A stretch of DNA of 21,682 bases. It comes from a virus. The notes beneath the pieces are model-generated. The model searched no databases, had not been told where the DNA came from, and saw nothing but the letters and a program-made list of their open reading frames with translations. Positions 12,562 to 20,045 of this stretch are shown one piece after another. A program made the translations under genes and the position numbers. Positions within the stretch are counted from its first letter, which is position 1. Every line of letters starts with the position of its first letter. Location: the IMG/VR virus record IMGVR_UViG_3300009091_000068, positions 1 through 21,682 of that record; one strand, 5' to 3'.

Positions 12562-15038
12562 ATCTGTATCTCCTTTAGATTCCCGAAATGGATTCCCGTT
12601 TTGATTTCCACAGGGAGTGGGACGAGAAGCCAATCTTTGAGTACGTCTTGTGGAGTAGTCTCCATGATGTTTTTGCAGAGCTTTGCCGCAGAGTGAACGT
12701 CTCCTTCCGGGACTTCTAGGAGGAATCCGTCATGGAGATCATTAACGAAATACCACGGTAAGTTCTGCTTCCGAATGTGCCGAAGAATGGCGTTCATGGA
12801 CAGCTCAAGAAGATCGTGTCCGAGGCTTTGGACAACGTGGTTCCATCCTTCACGGAGCGCACGCTGTTGGATTTTTGGATCATTGGACTTCTTGGCGTGG
12901 GGAAGCCATCGAATGTGTCCAGTAGGCGTCGTGACATACCCGTTTAATGCTGCGAAGGATTGGTATTCCTCGATGGTTTCAAAGAGATCGACGTATTCTT
13001 GCCGCATCGCGGCAGCGACTGCCTTGCACTCTCTTTCATCCCAGATGAGTCCAGCTTTGTCGAACATCTCGTTCTGGATTCTGGACCACCCTGCGCCGTA
13101 AATGACGGCGAAATTGATGATCTTGGCGCATGGAGAGCGAGAAATATTTAGCTTCTTCGCGACGAGCGTGTGGGCATCATTAGGTTTTGGATTACATCCT
13201 TTCAGCATGTTTGCGTCATGCGAGTAGCAAGCAGCGAGTCGAAATTCGAGCTGCTCATAGTCTGGAGAAATGAACTGATATCCAGGCCGGGCTTTAATCA
13301 GCATACGAATATTGAATGGACTTTTCTCAATCGGACCATTGAATATTTCTTTTGGAATTCGACTTCCGTCAGGGCAATTTTGCGAGTTGGGTCTGGACGA
13401 TCCACGCCGAGCACTTTCGGTGAAATTGTGAAAGTCCGGATGAAGCCGACCGTCCTCCCATATCTTTTCGGAGAATCCCTTGATGAACATGCTGTAGTAA
13501 TAGCTGATTTGAGTAGAAGCGAGCATGCTCATGAGGAGCCTTCGTGCGTTTGGTTGGATGTCTTGTAGAATCATCATTTTAATAGATTTCGCGTCTAGAC
13601 TATCCTTTTTCCCATTTGTGAGAATCCCAGAAGGTTCTACTCCGAAAATTAAGAATAGTAGTCCTGCCATCTGTGGATAACTTCGAAGAGAAAACTTCTT
13701 TTTCTGAGCACGGAGTGAATCTGCGTGGGCAGCAACCTCGGGGATTTCAAGGACACGTGAGTAAATTTGCTCTTTTTCTTCTCTGAAAAACTTCTCTCTC
13801 CAAATCCATTCATCCCAGTCGATGAGTAAGCCGTGTTTTCGCATCTCGATGTTCAGAAGATAGCTCGGCTTTAATATGTTGTTATAAAAGAATTTTTGTC
13901 CTGTGTTGACGATTCTTTTCGAATACTTGTGAGCAATTTGGATCGTTGTGTCTCCATCACCAGCTCCGTATGGGCTCGCAAGGATATGGAGGGGGATTTC
14001 TCCATAATTCGTGATGTCATGGGTTTTCTTGAATTCTTCAAGTTCATCCTGGTATCCACCAGTGTCCGCATCAGTATACGCGAGTGCTTTTAGGGCATGG
14101 GTCGTGTCTGGACCGTGGATTGCCATGCTGCCGGTCATAGTGTCGAAGGCGACGTCAATCTCATGGATTGGAACTCCGAAGCATCGTTCGGCAACGATCA
14201 GATCTGGTCTGGCGTCATGGACGATGAGTTTTTTCGTTCGGAGAAGATGCGCAATTTTGTCTTTGACATCTCGGCGCCCAAGGAACACGGACTCTTGATG
14301 GTCTATTGGGATGAAAACGCCTGTTCGTTTCTTTGTAGAGAAGATGACTCCAAGACATACAAGGTTTGTTCCAAGCCATTCTAATGGTTCAAACTCCGTG
14401 TCAAACGCTAGGATATCAGCTTTCTCAAGATCGGCCAGGACATCAGCCAGCTGTGCTTCAGAGGAGACGACAGTATAGCGTTTCTTTAGTCTGGTGAGCT
14501 TGTCTGTTTTTCCATAGATCCCATCCAAATACGACTTTGCGACTTCAAGGTCCCGAAGAAAGTCCCGTTCCCGACGTGGATCGGCCAGAAGGCCGGCGGG
14601 GCTGAATGTCGGTAGGTACATAATTCCGTCTTGCTGGATGATCTCCCCGTGCCGGCGGGTAATATTGGAGAGGTTGAGAACTGATCGGAGTGGAATTGCG
14701 CCAAGCGTAATGACAAGTTTGGGCTGCAATGCTACGATGTCATTGCGGATGAATTGTTTACAGTACTTGATCTGCTTTGTCGTAGGCTTTTCGCCAGTGC
14801 AGCGGACAGCGTACCCACGGGTTATAGAGTACTTATGTAATCCTATTTTTCGTTCAAGCCTTTTGAGGTATTGACTCGCATCTCCCTGTGCAGGAGCCCC
14901 GATCTCATCGTCGAGACGTTCTGGAGACTCTGAAACGTAAAGGATGTCGTGTGGTTCTCTTCCAACGGTTTCTAGGAAGGGATTTTTTGCACATTCCCAT
15001 CTTCCGCATGCTTTGCAGTCGTCAGGGATGTTTTGCAT
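12558..15038 (-). CDS. DNA polymerase, family A, with N-terminal uracil-DNA-glycosylase-like domain
   Basis: The 826-residue replicative polymerase. Residues 1-185 resemble family 4 uracil-DNA glycosylase, with iron-sulfur Cys C8, C11, C80 and C93; the catalytic motifs are altered (SESPE for GEAPG, FSPAG for HPS). Residues 205-390 form a 3'-5' exonuclease with D213/E215, D279, D299 and D361/D363 in the expected motifs. The polymerase domain has motif A D593-Y...E598-x-R600, motif B R634...K639...F643...Y647-G648, and motif C H769-D770-G771 (usually HDE). F643 is kept where T7-like enzymes have Tyr. ATG 15038 has AAGGA about 12 bases upstream and overlaps the basic protein gene by 17 bases. 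A similar fusion is known from SPO1-like phages with modified DNA bases. Confidence 0.93.
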   Translation of the reverse strand: MQNIPDDCKACGRWECAKNPFLETVGREPHDILYVSESPERLDDEIGAPAQGDASQYLKRLERKIGLHKYSITRGYAVRCTGEKPTTKQIKYCKQFIRNDIVALQPKLVITLGAIPLRSVLNLSNITRRHGEIIQQDGIMYLPTFSPAGLLADPRRERDFLRDLEVAKSYLDGIYGKTDKLTRLKKRYTVVSSEAQLADVLADLEKADILAFDTEFEPLEWLGTNLVCLGVIFSTKKRTGVFIPIDHQESVFLGRRDVKDKIAHLLRTKKLIVHDARPDLIVAERCFGVPIHEIDVAFDTMTGSMAIHGPDTTHALKALAYTDADTGGYQDELEEFKKTHDITNYGEIPLHILASPYGAGDGDTTIQIAHKYSKRIVNTGQKFFYNNILKPSYLLNIEMRKHGLLIDWDEWIWREKFFREEKEQIYSRVLEIPEVAAHADSLRAQKKKFSLRSYPQMAGLLFLIFGVEPSGILTNGKKDSLDAKSIKMMILQDIQPNARRLLMSMLASTQISYYYSMFIKGFSEKIWEDGRLHPDFHNFTESARRGSSRPNSQNCPDGSRIPKEIFNGPIEKSPFNIRMLIKARPGYQFISPDYEQLEFRLAACYSHDANMLKGCNPKPNDAHTLVAKKLNISRSPCAKIINFAVIYGAGWSRIQNEMFDKAGLIWDERECKAVAAAMRQEYVDLFETIEEYQSFAALNGYVTTPTGHIRWLPHAKKSNDPKIQQRALREGWNHVVQSLGHDLLELSMNAILRHIRKQNLPWYFVNDLHDGFLLEVPEGDVHSAAKLCKNIMETTPQDVLKDWLLVPLPVEIKTGIHFGNLKEIQI

Positions 15039-15384
15039 GAATATAAGGTTCCTTTCTTTTCTTTTTTAAAGCCCTATGCTTCTCCGAATTAAATGGAAAT
15101 CTGATAATTTGTAACCTATGGTCGATGGCGTATTGATATGGAACCCAAATAGTGCAAGGAGCAAAATACTTTCTTCGTTTCTTCGGACCACGTGGGCTGA
15201 ATCCAAGTATTCGGCTTACGAATAGACTGACTTCGTCTGGTCGAGCATAAATACGAATACGTGCTATGACTCTCGCGATGTTCGTTCGAAGGGTCACGGT
15301 GCGCCCAGATATGGGGATGCCGTGCTTTACCCGGAGGTAAATGACTAACTCTGCTCTTGGAAAGAGCAGTGCCAGCACTTCCAT
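15022..15384 (-). CDS. Basic protein of unknown function, out of frame with the primase end
   Basis: Open frame downstream of the primase. The shortest conventional start is ATG 15384 (120 residues), with no ribosome site. The frame stays open far back into the primase gene, to ATG 15627 or 15741, and the residues encoded before 15384 (for example TSFATRLKDFQKWAQATYSE) look protein-like. The C-terminal half is very basic (RGPKKRRKYF, KHRALKKKRK), suggesting nucleic-acid binding. It may be an independent gene or the C-terminal extension of the primase reached by a +1 frameshift at the primase stop (CTC TGA at 15437-15442). It overlaps the polymerase start by 17 bases. No family recognised. Confidence 0.5.
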   Translation of the reverse strand: MEVLALLFPRAELVIYLRVKHGIPISGRTVTLRTNIARVIARIRIYARPDEVSLFVSRILGFSPRGPKKRRKYFAPCTIWVPYQYAIDHRLQIIRFPFNSEKHRALKKKRKEPYIHAKHP

Positions 15385-15436
15385 GGGAATTGGGAGAAGA
15401 ACTGGGACGCGAGGGATAAAAGGATCATTTGGAAGT

Positions 15437-16285
15437 TCAGAGTACGTGGCTTGTGCCCACTTTTGAAAATCTTTGAGCCGCGTCGCAAAGGATGTTAAAG
15501 TGTCCCATTTCGGCGGCTGAAACGCTTCCAGGATCTTTTCCTTCGTACGATATCGTAACCACTTGTGGGATGAGTCCTGACAAGCAGTATTTAATTCGTG
15601 CAGTTGCGTCACGTCCAGCGTCGTCATTGTCGAGTGCGAGGAAGACAGCTCTCGGACGACAGGACAAGAGGGCTCGTTGTTTGGCGTCGTTCCAGGTGCA
15701 TCCAACGACGGCGACGCCATATTTGGGAATTCTGAGGGCATCTAGTGGCCCTTCAACCAAGAGAACAACCCCTGTTTTCGCTGCTCGATCAAGGTTGAAT
15801 AGCACATTCGGGACTGCTCCTTCTGATTTTGACGGGGAATCATACTTCAGTTTACATGAATTCGTATAATCACGAGCCTGAAAATACACAAGATCACCAT
15901 TCCTAAAAAAAGGAATGATGATCCGTCCAGCGTATCGACCTTCGGTACAAAACCCAAGGCTGTAATCTAAAATTACAGCTTCGGGAATGTCTCTGCTTTT
16001 CAAGTATTGGAGCGCAATCGTTCCATGAGTACTCCAGAAATCCGTACGGTATTCGGTAGGGAGATGGAGTTGTACAGTCGGTGTGTCTACTTGATCTTGA
16101 AAATCAATTTCAATACTAAGATCGAAGCGTTCAATGAGTTCGGCTGCATTTCGTGTTTTGAATCCACAACGAAAGCAATGTCCGAATCCTTTCTGTGTAT
16201 TGATGTAGAGCTTTCGTTTGTAATCGGATTTTCCTGTGCGTGGAACATGGATCGCATCGGGACAGTTGATCCGAATTTCGCTCAT
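15437..16285 (-). CDS. DnaG-type DNA primase (zinc finger plus Toprim)
   Basis: A 282-residue primase that would make RNA primers with the DnaB-like helicase encoded upstream. The N-terminal zinc-binding motif is C8-x4-H13 ... C37-x2-C40 (CPDAIH, CFRC). The Toprim domain has the catalytic E178 in LLVEGPLDAL and the metal pair D219/D221 in LALDNDDAGR, ending with the usual KDP segment near 250. It is shorter than cellular DnaG (about 580 residues) and lacks an obvious helicase-binding C-terminal domain. That domain may be missing, or could be supplied by the out-of-frame basic protein that overlaps its end. ATG 16285 has no clear ribosome site and starts 12 bases after the 26-residue membrane peptide. 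Confidence 0.9.
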   Translation of the reverse strand: MSEIRINCPDAIHVPRTGKSDYKRKLYINTQKGFGHCFRCGFKTRNAAELIERFDLSIEIDFQDQVDTPTVQLHLPTEYRTDFWSTHGTIALQYLKSRDIPEAVILDYSLGFCTEGRYAGRIIIPFFRNGDLVYFQARDYTNSCKLKYDSPSKSEGAVPNVLFNLDRAAKTGVVLLVEGPLDALRIPKYGVAVVGCTWNDAKQRALLSCRPRAVFLALDNDDAGRDATARIKYCLSGLIPQVVTISYEGKDPGSVSAAEMGHFNILCDAAQRFSKVGTSHVL

Positions 16286-16297
16286 GGATGAATAGGG

Positions 16298-16378
16298 CTA
16301 GAAAGAGATCGTGGCTACGATGGTTAGAAAAACGAAAATCATATACGCCGCAGAAAGAAGATAAACTTCATATGGCAT
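16298..16378 (-). CDS. 26-residue single-helix membrane peptide
   Basis: A short frame between thyX and the primase gene. The ATG at 16378 has one of the best ribosome sites in the window (AGGAGG about nine bases upstream). The peptide starts MPYEVYLL and is nearly all hydrophobic (AAYMIFVFLTIVATISF), so it should form one membrane helix. Overlooked short frames of this kind are common in phages. Its function is unknown; it may couple translation to the primase gene 12 bases downstream, or modify the host membrane. Confidence 0.65.
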   Translation of the reverse strand: MPYEVYLLSAAYMIFVFLTIVATISF

Positions 16379-16409
16379 GTGCGTTCCCTCCTGAAAAGGA
16401 GAGTATACA

Positions 16410-17324
16410 TCAACGCACTGCGTTAGGCAATTCATGAAGGCGGTTTTGGGCTTTTTGTGGTGAAATGCTTTGTTCGGGATTGAGACAAAAATCAATTTCT
16501 TCACGGGGGTGCCTCTTTTCAAAAAATTCTTTTTGCTCTCTTTGGGAAAGCTCGTCAGATTCAGTGTCTAGGAATGCAATTTGCTTTCGTTCCATCCGAG
16601 AGAAGTTCACGGCATAGAAATCGTAGTCCTCCCATGCGGCAAACGAGATAGGGAAAAAAGAATTTACGAATTTTGCAATGACGAGGGCGTAATCACGAAT
16701 CTCCTTTTGTGCATGCGGATTGAGGCGTAAAGAAAGAAAATGAAAAAGATTTCGCAAGTCCATTTTCCAAAAGAACCGGGTGTATGCACTGAGTGGAAGA
16801 ACATTTCGCGCTTGCTCTCGGGCGACTCCAAGGTTAATCAGTTCTTGGTACGTAGCGAAGTCTTCTTGTGCTTCCGTAATCATCATCCCAGCGGCGAAGG
16901 CCGAGGCATCTTGAGTACTCCGGCCTTGAGAATTGGTCGTAGATTGTGTTTTCACTTCGTCTGGAATGAAGAACGTGGGAGGCATGACTGAATACCGTCC
17001 GGAATATTCGTTCCAACTTGCTGTGCGGTGTCTGACCCATTGTCGAGCCACAAAGATAGGACAGGCGATATCGAATTTCATGACACACATCTCGAATGGT
17101 GAAAGATGTTTGTGACGATAGAGATACCGAATGAGGTGCCGGGTTTCTGAAATTTTGCGGGTTCCTGCACCGTAAGAGATCCGGGCTGCCGCCTCGACGG
17201 CTAAGTCCGACCCCATGTAATCCACGAGTCCTACGAATCCGTGATCGTGAACTGGGTAATACTCTCCGATTCCTGTGTCAAACTGCATGTCTATTTCATC
17301 TGAGTTAGTGTTGTTTTGATCCAT
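16410..17324 (-). CDS. thyX: Flavin-dependent thymidylate synthase ThyX
   Basis: Makes dTMP from dUMP with methylene-tetrahydrofolate, FAD and NADPH. The diagnostic ThyX motif RHRxxSxNExSxRY is complete at residues 98-111 (RHRTASWNEYSGRY). Other typical parts are RHLIRYLYRHKHLSPFEM before it and NVLPLSAYTRFFWKMDLRNLFHF after it. At 304 residues it is slightly long for the family because of a charged C-terminal tail of about 60 residues. ATG 17324 has AAAGGA six bases upstream and overlaps the zinc-ribbon gene by 20 bases. With the class II reductase, it gives the phage its own dNTP supply. Keeping a dTMP synthase fits a genome whose polymerase carries a uracil-recognition domain, though that link is inference. 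Confidence 0.97.
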   Translation of the reverse strand: MDQNNTNSDEIDMQFDTGIGEYYPVHDHGFVGLVDYMGSDLAVEAAARISYGAGTRKISETRHLIRYLYRHKHLSPFEMCVMKFDIACPIFVARQWVRHRTASWNEYSGRYSVMPPTFFIPDEVKTQSTTNSQGRSTQDASAFAAGMMITEAQEDFATYQELINLGVAREQARNVLPLSAYTRFFWKMDLRNLFHFLSLRLNPHAQKEIRDYALVIAKFVNSFFPISFAAWEDYDFYAVNFSRMERKQIAFLDTESDELSQREQKEFFEKRHPREEIDFCLNPEQSISPQKAQNRLHELPNAVR

Positions 17325-17490
17325 TTTTTCCTTTACGTCGAAGTTTGAATTCCTTTTTACATCCTTGACAAGTTACTTGTCCGATGACAAGATCACGATT
17401 CTCTTTGTGACATACTTCGCATTGCCACAGGAACATCTCGCACGGAGGATGGCAAAGGTCGAACTGTACTTCGTACGATTTGATTGTCAT
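17305..17490 (-). CDS. Zinc-ribbon micro-protein, 61 residues
   Basis: ATG 17490 has GGAGG seven bases upstream, a strong ribosome site. Two Cys pairs, C24-x2-C27 (QCEVC) and C41-x2-C44 (CQGC), form a zinc ribbon; two further Cys at 13 and 17 precede it. The C-terminus is basic (KKEFKLRRKGKNGSK), suggesting nucleic-acid binding. The first 33 codons overlap the helicase gene's end, which encodes a disordered Arg/Ser-rich tail, so both frames can tolerate the overlap. The gene ends 20 bases into thyX. Function is unknown; context suggests an accessory to replication or transcription. Confidence 0.75.
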   Translation of the reverse strand: MTIKSYEVQFDLCHPPCEMFLWQCEVCHKENRDLVIGQVTCQGCKKEFKLRRKGKNGSKQH

Positions 17491-18838
17491 TTGAAGTCCT
17501 CCGTCTGCTGATTTGTTGTCGAATAGAAACGTCAGTCACAAGCTCGTTATACTCCGACTCTGTGATTTCTTCGATCCAAGAGCACTCGTAATCACCTCGC
17601 CAGTAGCTCACGAGATCTTTCCGCTCATTCCGGTTCAAGAACGGAACAATTCGGAAACGGTTGACTGAATAGTCGATTGCATTTTGCTCCATCCCGAACA
17701 TGGCGTCAACTGCGAATCCTTTTCGGGTCGATCCCGATTGATGCTCTGCGCCAAGACGCTCTGCGTTGAATCCACTAGCGTTAGTTTGAGATGCCGTGAA
17801 AACAGGAACTTCATATCTTCTTCCAAGATTTCGGAGTTGAACATATATTTCACTCAGCTCTCTCCACTCTTCCATTCCAGACGGTCCTTTGAGTAAATCA
17901 GCGTAATCAATTACTGGAATTGGAGTTTTTCCATATTTTGCTTGAATCATACTCATGTGTGCGTCAATCATTTCTACGGTCGCCATCTTCGCTGGGAATT
18001 CTTTGATGATGACATCGCCTTCAGTGTACATCTCGTATTCACTTGTTTGCTTAATGATATCATCCGTAAATTTTTCGATAGAGTTCGTGGGTTTGTGAGA
18101 AAGGCACCCGAGATACCGCTGAATACATTCCTTTTGATAGATCTCTAGAGTGTAGTGTACGACAAGATTTCCCATTTGAAAAAGTCCAGCTCCAACGTTG
18201 ATGAGAAATACTGTTTTCCCACGTTTGGCTGGAGCCATGAGCGCAATCAATTCTCCTCCGTGCGCTCCTCCACGAAGGGACAGGTCAATGGATCGAAGTC
18301 CACAAGGAAAGCTCGGGTTTACGTCTGCCTGAATGGCTACTGGCCAATCCTTACGAACGCTGATTCCAAGATCGGTAAAAGTAACTGGAAGTTTCTGAAC
18401 GTTGGACACATCGAGTGCGAGTTTGTCAATGTTGAATGATTGGAGGTTTCTCCAACACTGTCCAACGATTCCCGCCGCTTCTGCACGCTGGCAAAACGCA
18501 GTAAGTTCACTCTGGATAAACTGACGATCCAGATCTTCTTCTACGATTTGAAACAATTTACGTGTAGCGTCGATGTACGCTTCTTGGATTGTGGCATCAA
18601 AGACATGCTTACTCACTGCGACAACTAGGATTTCTTCAGTCGGAAGCTTTCTGTATTCATCCCAGTACGTGAATAGTGCCTCCGTAATCGTTTTATACAC
18701 TGCGGCGTTAAAATACTTCGTTTTGACTATCCCACGAGCCCGAGCAAGAAAATCCTGATCTCTGGCCATGAGTCCAACCAAAAGTTCTTGGAACTCTGGA
18801 GCAAGAAAATCTTGGAATTGCAGGTCATCAGTCGGCAT
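17393..18838 (-). CDS. DnaB-like replicative helicase
   Basis: A 481-residue RecA-fold hexameric helicase. The N-terminal helical domain (about 1-150) matches the DnaB N-domain in place and size. In the ATPase domain: Walker A at 202-209 (APAKRGKT, with the A-x-P-type start usual in DnaB), catalytic Glu in HYTLEIYQ near 232, Walker B D311 (VIDYADLL), the TASQTN segment near 348, and an Arg-finger region NRNERKD near 402. The C-terminal 45 residues are Arg/Ser-rich and probably disordered. I chose ATG 18838 (MPTDDLQF), directly behind a run of eight G. An in-frame ATG at 18874 would add 12 odd residues with no ribosome site. With the primase downstream it would form the primosome. Confidence 0.9.
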   Translation of the reverse strand: MPTDDLQFQDFLAPEFQELLVGLMARDQDFLARARGIVKTKYFNAAVYKTITEALFTYWDEYRKLPTEEILVVAVSKHVFDATIQEAYIDATRKLFQIVEEDLDRQFIQSELTAFCQRAEAAGIVGQCWRNLQSFNIDKLALDVSNVQKLPVTFTDLGISVRKDWPVAIQADVNPSFPCGLRSIDLSLRGGAHGGELIALMAPAKRGKTVFLINVGAGLFQMGNLVVHYTLEIYQKECIQRYLGCLSHKPTNSIEKFTDDIIKQTSEYEMYTEGDVIIKEFPAKMATVEMIDAHMSMIQAKYGKTPIPVIDYADLLKGPSGMEEWRELSEIYVQLRNLGRRYEVPVFTASQTNASGFNAERLGAEHQSGSTRKGFAVDAMFGMEQNAIDYSVNRFRIVPFLNRNERKDLVSYWRGDYECSWIEEITESEYNELVTDVSIRQQISRRRTSNDNQIVRSTVRPLPSSVRDVPVAMRSMSQRES

Positions 18839-18935
18839 ACCCCCCCCTATGGCACATATAGTGCATACATACAAAATTTATTTATGGCGCCAGAACAAAC
18901 CCCGCCAAGAAAGAAATACCCATTCTTTTGATCAT
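18839..18935 (-). promoter_or_regulatory. Helicase leader with G8 tract and the shared ssb-type motif
   Basis: The 97-base gap before the helicase contains, in transcribed order: GGTATTT (18920-18914), a 5-base gap, TTGGCGGGGTT (18908-18898), the palindrome TGGCGCCA, an A/T-rich stretch, the stem GCAC-TATAT-GTGC, and eight G (18847-18840) one base before the ATG. The first two elements also occur in the same order in the ssb promoter and leader, where GGTATTT overlaps the -10 box. No good -35 box was found here. It may be a promoter with its leader, or a processing or regulatory site. Confidence 0.45.
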
Positions 18936-19124
18936 TTATTTCATCTGTGTGACAGACCCACGGTGTTTTAACAAAGAAATATGCTTTCCAATAGCCCATT
19001 TTTTGACGATCGGCGGGGCAATGGTAATAATATTGTCTTTTGTCTTCACTGCGATTGTCCACCACGGGGAACGGCAATACCACCATGCAGAGTCATCCGT
19101 AAATGCTTTCGAGCTTTTCTCCAT
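18936..19124 (-). CDS. Small Trp-rich conserved-looking phage protein, 62 residues
   Basis: ATG 19124 is preceded by GAGGT nine bases upstream. The core (YCRSPWWTIAVKT, then IITIAPPIVKKWAIGK) looks like a small beta-sheet protein. It resembles a family of short actinobacteriophage-type proteins with 'PWWTV-V-T-D-G-I--APIVRK--G', although I cannot confirm this by search. Its function is unknown. It overlaps the end of the upstream 258-residue gene by 79 bases. A competing frame at 18847-19086 has no ribosome site and was not chosen. It is the last gene before the helicase leader. Confidence 0.65.
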   Translation of the reverse strand: MEKSSKAFTDDSAWWYCRSPWWTIAVKTKDNIITIAPPIVKKWAIGKHISLLKHRGSVTQMK

Positions 19125-19822
19125 GAGTTCTTTACCTCAAGAGGCGCAGAGTACAGTACTTTGTCATACAAGTTTAATAATTCAGCCCGTACTTTTCGCA
19201 TGTGCTTCTTCCCATGGATCTTTACGAGTCCTTCATACACGTAAGTATGCCATACGTCTGGAGCATCGAGAAGGATGTCGTAAAGTATCTTGATATTCTT
19301 CTCGTAATTTACCTTCCATACCCGTGGGTCTGAGATGCTGACCCACGGGTTGTTTGAAGTACTCACTGCTTCTAACAGGACATCTTCTTTTTTTCGTAAC
19401 CAAGGGTACACGATCTCGATGGAAGATGGGTCAGTAGAGGATTGAACATTTCGTTTTGACCAGGAAAGCCACCTTCGTCGATCGGCTCCAGAGTTGGAAA
19501 GAAAATAAGTAAGCGGAATCCAGCGCAAGCCATGCCAGCTACCGGAGGAGAATTGCGCCCCAAAAGGATAACAGCAGCGTGCCCACTGAAGAAACAAAAA
19601 CAGATAAGCAATATACTCAGGATCAAACCAAGAAAAAAGCCTTTCAGAGTTCGGGTCTTGTGTGAAGACATCGTGCATCCTTTCACGGAGTGCGACGACC
19701 GTCGGATAGGTTTTCGGTGGTGGTTTCGGCGGGAGTCTCAGTGGAGTTTCAATCTTGTATGCAAGAGCGTAGCGGTGGAGCGCGAGATAAGCAGACCATA
19801 CGTTTTCGTTAGTGATTGTCAA
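19046..19822 (-). CDS. Hypothetical protein, 258 residues
   Basis: Unrecognised. It starts with TTG at 19822, which has a good ribosome site (GAGGGG about five bases upstream) and overlaps the preceding stop by 14 bases; there is no ATG for 48 codons. The sequence is rich in Trp, Tyr and Leu (FSWFDPEYIAYLFLFLQWA near 63-81; GSWHGLRWIPLTYFL near 93-107) with a proline-rich N-terminal stretch (LRLPPKPPPKTYP). The C-terminal third is basic and helical (KIHGKKHMRKVRAELLNLYD). The 63-81 stretch is hydrophobic but contains charges, so a buried helix is more likely than a membrane helix. No catalytic motif is visible. Function cannot be inferred. Confidence 0.7.
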   Translation of the reverse strand: MTITNENVWSAYLALHRYALAYKIETPLRLPPKPPPKTYPTVVALRERMHDVFTQDPNSERLFSWFDPEYIAYLFLFLQWARCCYPFGAQFSSGSWHGLRWIPLTYFLSNSGADRRRWLSWSKRNVQSSTDPSSIEIVYPWLRKKEDVLLEAVSTSNNPWVSISDPRVWKVNYEKNIKILYDILLDAPDVWHTYVYEGLVKIHGKKHMRKVRAELLNLYDKVLYSAPLEVKNSWRKARKHLRMTLHGGIAVPRGGQSQ

Positions 19823-20045
19823 TTACACCCCTCAGAGTGCGAATTTCATTTTTAAGTCTTTTAATCTTCTTGTTTTGTTTTTTCGTGGTCGCCAATAACA
19901 AGAGAGAACCTGTAATCATTTGATTTTCAATTTCGATTGCTCGTTCCCATCCCTTCCAAGCAAGAGATCGTGCCTCCATCGTTTCGTTGCAGAGATCAGC
20001 AAGAATACGTTTTCCTTCATTGTATGAATCATGAAGATCATTCAT
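19809..20045 (-). CDS. Hypothetical coiled-coil protein, 78 residues
   Basis: ATG 20045 overlaps the upstream stop as ATGA, with GGGGA eight bases before it; a TTG at 20060 is an alternative. The protein is entirely helical: an N-terminal acidic helix (DLHDSYNEGKRILADL), a middle helix, and a C-terminal basic coiled coil (KKQNKKIKRLKNEIRTLRG). No family recognised. Length and composition suit a small accessory or scaffold-like protein. It overlaps the next gene's TTG start by 14 bases, so translation is coupled. Confidence 0.65.
   Translation of the reverse strand: MNDLHDSYNEGKRILADLCNETMEARSLAWKGWERAIEIENQMITGSLLLLATTKKQNKKIKRLKNEIRTLRGVIDNH

Noticed and set aside
18847-19086. Minus-strand 79-codon frame before the helicase
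   Set aside because: No ribosome site; runs through the shared leader motif and ends inside the G tract. The 62-residue frame at 18936-19124 has a good ribosome site.
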